The translations under genes and the position numbers were made by a program. From contig CALBUZ010000074.1 of NCBI GenBank assembly GCA_937969105.1, forward strand, positions 1 to 5,129: a stretch of 5,129 nucleotides of DNA. The letters are read 5' to 3'. A model generated the notes under the pieces. The model saw nothing but the letters and a program-made list of their open reading frames with translations, was not told where the DNA came from and did no database searches. Each line of letters opens with the position of its first letter. The stretch's first letter is position 1. Source of the stretch: an uncultured Collinsella sp. Lineage in GTDB: Bacteria > Actinomycetota > Coriobacteriia > Coriobacteriales > Coriobacteriaceae. Below, piece by piece: positions 1-5,129 of the stretch.

Positions 1-57
1 GCAAAGTGAAAGAAGTGCGGCTTATATGGAGGCGTTGCACAATTCTAGAAAAATCAA

Positions 58-1503
<1,446 letters not shown>

Positions 1504-1505
1504 CT

Positions 1506-1511
1506 ACTCCT
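1506..1511 (-). promoter_or_regulatory. Ribosome binding site of the GH1 gene
   Basis: On the minus strand this reads AGGAGT, a near-perfect Shine-Dalgarno sequence, with the AGGAG core 9 bases before the ATG at 1497. It fixes the GH1 start. It lies in the 32-base gap after the kinase stop codon, where no separate promoter or terminator can be seen. Confidence 0.8.
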
Positions 1512-1529
1512 ATTCTATTTTGTTCTGGT

Positions 1530-2387
1530 TCAGGCGGGGTTCTGTTCAAAGAACAGCTTCAGGGCACCAATCAGGTTGGCATCGTTGCCATAGCGGCAGC
1601 GCACCAGCTCCGGCTTGACCGTCGGCATGACTGTGCAGCGCTCAAACAGCCAATCCAACTCGGCCTGAATCGCAGGCAGCAGAGCCTCCGCTGCGCTGAT
1701 ACCGCCGCCGATGGCCACCTTTTCCACATCCAGCACATGCTGCAGGCTCAGGATGCCAACGGCCACCCGCCGGGCAAAGATCTTAAGAGCCTTCTGCGCT
1801 TCCGGCTCCCCGGCATTGTAAGCCGCAAAGATCTCCTCGCCGGTGGGTAGCGGGCCCTGCAGCGACAGTTTCTTCTGCCGGGCATATTCCCGGATCAAAC
1901 CTGTCGCCGAAGCGGCACCTGCCCACAGGGGTGCATCCGAGAAAGTTTCCACCTTGTTCATCTCAAAGGTTTCTGTCTCCATGGCTGCCATATTGGAAAC
2001 AAGGCCGCTAACCTCGCCTGCGGCAGCGTGAGCGCCCATCAGCACCTTCCCGTTCAGGATGATGCCGCCGCCGATGCCGGTGCCCAGCACCAGCACAAGA
2101 CCATTTTCCACACCGGCCAGCGCACCGGTCCAGCCCTCCGCTGCTGCGGCACACTTGCCATCGTTGGCGATGGTCACCGGCACGCCCAGCCGTGCCTCTA
2201 CCTGCGCAGCAAAGGGCTGCTCCCACATAAAGGCACTGAGCATTCCACCGGTATGGGCGATGCCGTTTCTGGTATCGATGCGGCCCGGCATAGAGATGGC
2301 GCAGCCCACGAATTGCCCCTGAAGGGGAGCGGCAAAGCCCTCGATGGCCGCCAGAAGGTCATCCATATTCGTCAGCGGTGTCTTCAT
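1530..2387 (-). pseudogene. ROK-family sugar kinase (BglK-like), N-terminally truncated
   Basis: This is a 285-residue remnant when read from the ATG at 2387; the frame stays open to a TTG at 2405. ROK kinases phosphorylate sugars with ATP. From memory, this one resembles Klebsiella BglK, the ATP-dependent beta-glucoside kinase, including the stretch TGEEIFAAYNAG and the absence of the zinc-binding CxCGxxGC cluster that most ROK proteins carry after the AGE motif. Motifs numbered from 2387: SMPGRID (32-38); NDGK with catalytic Asp76; LGTGIGGG (101-108); AGE (123-125); IGGGIS (226-231). What is missing is the first strand-loop with DxGGT, which binds ATP phosphate. A homologue would have about 30 more residues before MKTPLTN. 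The stop at 1530 is 32 bases before the GH1 gene, giving a kinase plus 6-phospho-glucosidase pair. A GGGGAA about 10 bases upstream of 2387 could serve as a chance ribosome site, but the product should not be an active kinase. Codon use is CTG/GTG-rich, unlike the upstream phosphatase gene. The family is certain; substrate and inactivity are inferred. Confidence 0.88.
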
Positions 2388-2400
2388 ACGACCATGGTTC
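2384..2400. other. Probable junction between two DNA sources
   Basis: The kinase homology starts abruptly at about 2387, with the first 30 or so family residues absent. On its other side lies non-coding sequence trailing the phosphatase gene. Codon preference also changes across this point. The join cannot be placed to the base, because GGTCGTATGAAG could belong to either side. It could be a real recombination scar or an assembly chimera; sequence alone does not decide. Confidence 0.6.
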
Positions 2401-2417
2401 CCCAAAAGTGCTCGCTC

Positions 2418-2446
2418 GATGCATACGCATCTGCAACCGCGCAGAT
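2418..2446. repeat. Two overlapping inverted repeats in the gap after the phosphatase gene
   Basis: The gap of about 80 bases between the phosphatase stop and the kinase remnant holds two perfect hairpins. One is GATGC-ATAC-GCATC (2418-2431). The other is ATCTGC-AACCGC-GCAGAT (2429-2446). They share three bases, so only one can form fully at a time. Neither is followed by a T run on the minus strand, so neither is a standard terminator for the phosphatase gene. On the plus strand the second is followed by TTTG only. They may be part of a small intergenic repeat or an RNA 3' end structure. Confidence 0.5.
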
Positions 2447-2468
2447 TTTGCTCGTCAAACGTCGCGGC

Positions 2469-4814
2469 CTACGATCGACCCCGTAAAAACTCAAGGGAAA
2501 CCAGCGCGATGTCATCGTCCAGCGCCGACTCGGTAAAGCGGTCAAGCTCGCCCAAGACCTTACCGCAGATTCCCGATACGCCCTCGCCCGATACCGATAG
2601 CAAAAGATCGCGCAGACGCTGTTCGCCAAAGAACGCCCCCGTGCGGTCGCGTGCCTCAATCGTTCCATCGGTATACATAAACAGCATGTCACCAGGAGCG
2701 AACGTAAAGGCACCCGTCTCGTAGACCATGCTCTCAAAGGCACCGATCACGCCCGATTGGCACCCAAGGAGCTCCACTTCTCCCCCTCGGGCCCCGCCGC
2801 CGCCCAGCGGCATCGACTCTGGCCTGATGACCATGGTCGGAGGATGGCCCGCCGAACAATACGTTGCGCGTCCGGCTTTAAGGTCAATCTTGGCGATAAA
2901 GGCCGTCACGAACGTCTCGACCCTCGAAAAGCCCATGAGCATGCTGTTAAGGGAGCGTGCCATGCGGGCCGGGCCAGCGCCCTCCCAGGCATATGCTGTC
3001 AGGGCCGTCTTGACGAGCGCGGACATCGATGCGGCCTCAATGCCTTTGCCAGACACATCGCCCAGAATCATGACGGCGCAGTCGTCGGGAAGACGGATGA
3101 GCGTATAGAAATCGCCGCCGACCAACGCCGAGTTCGTGGCCGACAGGTACACCGAATCGGTTGCGATACCCGGAACATCCCCCAGGGAATTTCTCATGCC
3201 GATCTGGAGGGTCTGAGCGATATGGCGCTCCTCGCGCTTTTGAGATTCGCCTTCGTAGATCAGTTCAAAGTCATGCGCCAAGTGCACCAAGTAGTCATAT
3301 TCAAGGTCATCAATCGGCTCTTGGCTGCCATCACGAAGCAGCAGCGCGCGCGTCGTCGGGCCCTTCGCAACAGAAGCAGGAACAATCGCGTCGTTACTGT
3401 GCTTGCCATCACCCTCAGAGCGTGGGTGCCCCGCCTCGATGCCAGAGTCGACGTAGAGACCCTGGCAAGGCAGACCATGCGCCCTAAGCCAGCCTCCCAT
3501 AGGCATCGATTCGTCAACGCGAGTTATACGGACGTGTTTAAGGTCCTCGGCACTCGTGCCGCCCAAAACAGAGGCCTCAAAGCCATCAGGGCCAGCTCCC
3601 AGACGTGCCGCCGGCGCCGTCGTAGAAAAGAAAAGCTTCTCGGGATCGTCCGGCAAAGCAACGCGACTGCCGCCTTCAAAATCTATGACGTAGGCGTCCA
3701 GACTGGCGTCATACTCAACAGGGCAAAAATGGCAGTTGAGCATATTGCAGATCTCGGACGATACCACCTGGGTAGCCGCGGCGGAATCGTCTAGAAAGGT
3801 AAACAGCTCATCGCGCAAGACATTGAGCGAGCGGCCAAGCTCGGCCGTGCGACGAGAGCGAAGGCTCGATGCCATGCCGACCAGCTGGATAGACAGGTAA
3901 TCGCAAATGACCTCGAGTACATTAACGTCATAGGCGAGCGGTGCCTGGGGGCGTTTCCAACCAACTTCCAGCACGCCAAGGATCTGCGTACCGTAAAAAA
4001 CGGGAAGACAGATCTCACTGCGGTACGGAGGCATATCCTGCATGCGCAACAGATGCTTAGAACGATTGTCCAAATCCATAAACATGCCCGAGGCGACACG
4101 ATCGCCCTCAAGATCCTGCTGAATCGACAAGCGGCAAGCGCGCGACTCGCGAAGCACATACGTCGGAATGCCCGCACCATACGGCAAAAACTCGGGCAGA
4201 TAGCTATCCTCAAGCTCCTTAGAAACACCGCGGAGCTTAAAGCCGCCGCTCTCCGAAAAATAAATCGCAGCTCCAGAAGCATCGAGCGTTCCGACAAGCT
4301 GGTTTAAAACGGTATCAAGCAGGCTGGGTAACTCATCGGAGCCCACGGTGCTCATAATGACCGAAAGCGTGCCAGAGAGACGCTTGTTCGCCACTCTAAG
4401 CTCCGATAACGCGCGCTTGAGTTGACGGTCGTGAGAATACTGTTCCTCGATACTGTGAAGTGCCACCAGGACACGTGGCGCACGGCGTCCAAAGATACGC
4501 GGAGGCGTAACAGAACCCGCGCGAACCAAGACGGGGATAAAGGAGCCGTCACTCAGCTTGAGCATCAGTTCACTCTCGGACCCATCAGTTTCAAATGGCA
4601 GACGATGTTCCGTCGCACGTTCAAAAGCGGACGAGTACAGGACATCTTTAACATCTCCACCGATGACATCGTCGCGTTCCTCGCACATCAAACCAAGTAA
4701 GCGATTATTCACATGCAGAATGGTTCCATCGAGCTCGCAGATGATGACAGCATCGCTCGTGATCTCGACTAGTTGGGCAACGTCTGCCCACTCGTTGCGT
4801 TCAAGCGTTTCCAT
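2469..4814 (-). CDS. PAS-GAF-SpoIIE (PP2C-type) serine phosphatase
   Basis: This is a 781-residue cytoplasmic multi-sensor phosphatase of the RsbU/SpoIIE kind. Such enzymes dephosphorylate a STAS-domain anti-anti-sigma protein and so switch a sigma factor or other target. Domains in order: a PAS fold at about 6-116 (ITSDAVIICELDGTILHVNN); a short helical linker at 120-150; a GAF domain at about 154-311 (AAIYFSESGG, ICLPVFYGTQILGVLEVGW); a second, divergent GAF-like region at about 336-522 with a low-complexity insert; the linker EERHIAQTLQIGMR; and a SpoIIE/PP2C domain at about 528-777. The metal-binding acidic residues are present: GGD (Asp568), GDVSGKG (Asp586), YTDGTIE (Asp716) and DDDIALV (766-768), along with SAGHPP, so it looks active. 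There are no membrane segments. The ATG at 4814 is preferred because GGTGGGG precedes it by 6 bases; an in-frame GTG at 4826 would add four residues but has no ribosome site and sits inside this one. No partner protein is in the window, so the target is unknown. Codon use is mixed, unlike the genes to its left. Confidence 0.93.
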   Translation of the reverse strand: METLERNEWADVAQLVEITSDAVIICELDGTILHVNNRLLGLMCEERDDVIGGDVKDVLYSSAFERATEHRLPFETDGSESELMLKLSDGSFIPVLVRAGSVTPPRIFGRRAPRVLVALHSIEEQYSHDRQLKRALSELRVANKRLSGTLSVIMSTVGSDELPSLLDTVLNQLVGTLDASGAAIYFSESGGFKLRGVSKELEDSYLPEFLPYGAGIPTYVLRESRACRLSIQQDLEGDRVASGMFMDLDNRSKHLLRMQDMPPYRSEICLPVFYGTQILGVLEVGWKRPQAPLAYDVNVLEVICDYLSIQLVGMASSLRSRRTAELGRSLNVLRDELFTFLDDSAAATQVVSSEICNMLNCHFCPVEYDASLDAYVIDFEGGSRVALPDDPEKLFFSTTAPAARLGAGPDGFEASVLGGTSAEDLKHVRITRVDESMPMGGWLRAHGLPCQGLYVDSGIEAGHPRSEGDGKHSNDAIVPASVAKGPTTRALLLRDGSQEPIDDLEYDYLVHLAHDFELIYEGESQKREERHIAQTLQIGMRNSLGDVPGIATDSVYLSATNSALVGGDFYTLIRLPDDCAVMILGDVSGKGIEAASMSALVKTALTAYAWEGAGPARMARSLNSMLMGFSRVETFVTAFIAKIDLKAGRATYCSAGHPPTMVIRPESMPLGGGGARGGEVELLGCQSGVIGAFESMVYETGAFTFAPGDMLFMYTDGTIEARDRTGAFFGEQRLRDLLLSVSGEGVSGICGKVLGELDRFTESALDDDIALVSLEFLRGRS

Positions 4815-4820
4815 CGTGGA

Positions 4821-4827
4821 CCCCACC
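4821..4827 (-). promoter_or_regulatory. Ribosome binding site deciding the phosphatase start
   Basis: The minus strand reads GGTGGGG, ending 6 bases before the ATG at 4814. It contains the alternative GTG codon (4826-4824), which has no purine-rich stretch of its own upstream. This supports the ATG as the true start. Confidence 0.65.
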
Positions 4828-4840
4828 GTCTATCGGTAAC

Positions 4841-4862
4841 AAAAAAGCCTCCGAAGAGGCTT
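4841..4862 (-). terminator. Intrinsic terminator after tRNA-Leu
   Basis: On the minus strand this is a perfect 7-bp stem AAGCCTC / GAGGCTT closed by a TTCG tetraloop, running into a six-T tract (4846-4841) and then GTTACC. It begins about 12 bases after the tRNA CCA end, as expected for ending the tRNA transcript. It sits between the tRNA and the phosphatase gene, so it may also limit transcription into that gene. Confidence 0.9.
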
Positions 4863-4873
4863 CTCAAATGCGA

Positions 4874-4963
4874 TGGTGTCGGAGGCGGGACTTGAACCCG
4901 CATGACCAAAAAGCGGTCACTAGCACCTCAAGCTAGCGCGTCTGCCAATTCCGCCACTCCGAC
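4874..4963 (-). tRNA. tRNA-Leu (anticodon GAG), CCA encoded
   Basis: This is a full class II cloverleaf. The acceptor stem is GTCGGAG / CTCCGAC. The D arm contains GCGGAATTGGCAGACGC. The anticodon stem is CTAGC / GCTAG with loop TTGAGGT, giving anticodon GAG at 4929-4927, which reads CUC and CUU leucine codons. The long variable arm is TGACC / GGTCA with a seven-base loop. The T arm is GCGGG / CCCGC around TTCAAGT. The discriminator base is A, followed by a genome-encoded CCA (4876-4874). The long variable arm is typical of tRNA-Leu. No insertion or duplicated 3' end (attachment site) was seen nearby. Confidence 0.97.
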
Positions 4964-4993
4964 ATGCTATGTTGTTGATTCACGGTTCGTTTT

Positions 4994-5013
4994 GTTGGAC
5001 CCGCGCGTTCAAC
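4994..5013 (-). other. Hairpin in the tRNA 5' leader
   Basis: GTTGGAC (4994-5000) and GTTCAAC (5007-5013) face each other around CCGCGC, with one mismatch (A-C in the minus-strand transcript). If transcription starts near 5014, this hairpin forms the very 5' end of the precursor tRNA. It may be a processing or stability element, but this is only a structural observation. Confidence 0.35.
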
Positions 5014-5020
5014 GAGGAAG

Positions 5021-5050
5021 ATAATAACCTATGATTCGAGAACTGTGCAA
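5021..5050 (-). promoter_or_regulatory. Sigma-70-type promoter of tRNA-Leu
   Basis: On the minus strand, a -35 box TTGCAC (5050-5045) and a -10 box TATTAT (5026-5021) are separated by 18 bases. Each is one or two bases from consensus. The expected start is near 5014, leaving a leader of about 50 bases before the tRNA at 4963. Directly upstream is an A/T tract that could act as an UP element. It may be the only good promoter in the right half and so might also feed the phosphatase gene by read-through. Confidence 0.72.
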
Positions 5051-5052
5051 GC

Positions 5053-5069
5053 ACTTTTTTCAAAAAAGT
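5053..5069. promoter_or_regulatory. A/T-tract palindrome just upstream of the -35 box
   Basis: ACTTTTTT-C-AAAAAAGT is a perfect 8-bp inverted repeat ending three bases before the -35 box. Position and composition fit an UP element or intrinsically bent DNA that boosts a stable-RNA promoter. The single-base loop makes it unlikely to be an RNA hairpin in this form. A protein-binding site is also possible. Confidence 0.45.
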
Positions 5070-5129
5070 TTACGAATTTGTAAATGCGCAGGTAGACTGA
5101 CCTGTTCGGGCCGGAATGAGGTTGCTTTC

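Noticed and set aside
2384..2743. 119-codon minus-strand frame overlapping the phosphatase 3' end and running to 2384
   Set aside because: It mostly overlaps a well-supported gene in another frame and shows no domain. Only its last 25 or so codons lie in the gap, too little to call a gene.
2757..3794. 345-codon open frame on the plus strand opposite the phosphatase gene
   Set aside because: It is arginine-rich and low-complexity, has no ribosome site or motif, and is fully antisense to the GAF/PP2C coding sequence.
4839..4867. TTGAGA with TTTTGT at 17-base spacing as a promoter for the phosphatase gene
   Set aside because: The -10 match is very poor and the spacer is the terminator stem itself.
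4874..4963. tRNA-Leu as an attachment site explaining the foreign left half
   Set aside because: No integrase, no repeated tRNA 3' segment, and the junction is about 2.5 kb away with a native-looking gene between.
5116..5129. ATG at 5116 as the start of a rightward gene
   Set aside because: Only four codons are visible, with no convincing ribosome site.
5070..5129. Minus-strand frame open from the window edge to a TAA at about 5070, as the end of an upstream gene
   Set aside because: About 19 codons with no recognisable motif; other frames are also open here, so it cannot be told from chance.

Overview
The window carries three protein genes and one tRNA, all on the minus strand. In transcription order (high to low coordinate) they are: a tRNA-Leu(GAG) with its promoter and intrinsic terminator; a large PAS-GAF-SpoIIE/PP2C regulatory phosphatase; a ROK-family sugar kinase that has lost its N-terminus; and a family-1 glycosidase of the 6-phospho-beta-glucosidase type.

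The window seems to be made of two halves of different origin, joined near 2384-2400. The right half (about 2400-5129) has a tRNA with encoded CCA and a multi-sensor SpoIIE phosphatase, and its codon use is mixed (valine mostly GTC/GTT, leucine spread over many codons). I read it as a high-GC gut actinobacterium, possibly Coriobacteriia such as Collinsella. The left half (1 to about 2390) is a short-spaced catabolic pair with strong CTG/GTG preference, more like gut Clostridia of the Faecalibacterium/Gemmiger kind. Both assignments are impressions from memory of protein style and codon use, not database results.

Working logic: a complete copy of the left-hand pair would phosphorylate a beta-glucoside such as cellobiose (BglK-like ROK kinase) and then cleave the 6-phospho product (GH1 enzyme), a route that needs no PTS transporter. 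Here the kinase begins about 30 residues late and lacks the DxGGT phosphate-binding loop, so it is probably inactive as it stands. The break falls exactly where codon use changes, which suggests a recombination scar or a chimeric assembly. The phosphatase has no visible partner (anti-sigma factor or STAS protein) in the window. Its start lies only about 24 bases past the tRNA terminator, so its own promoter is hard to place.

I found no mobile-element genes, CRISPR array or clear new system. The best leads are the junction and the tRNA-terminator-phosphatase arrangement.
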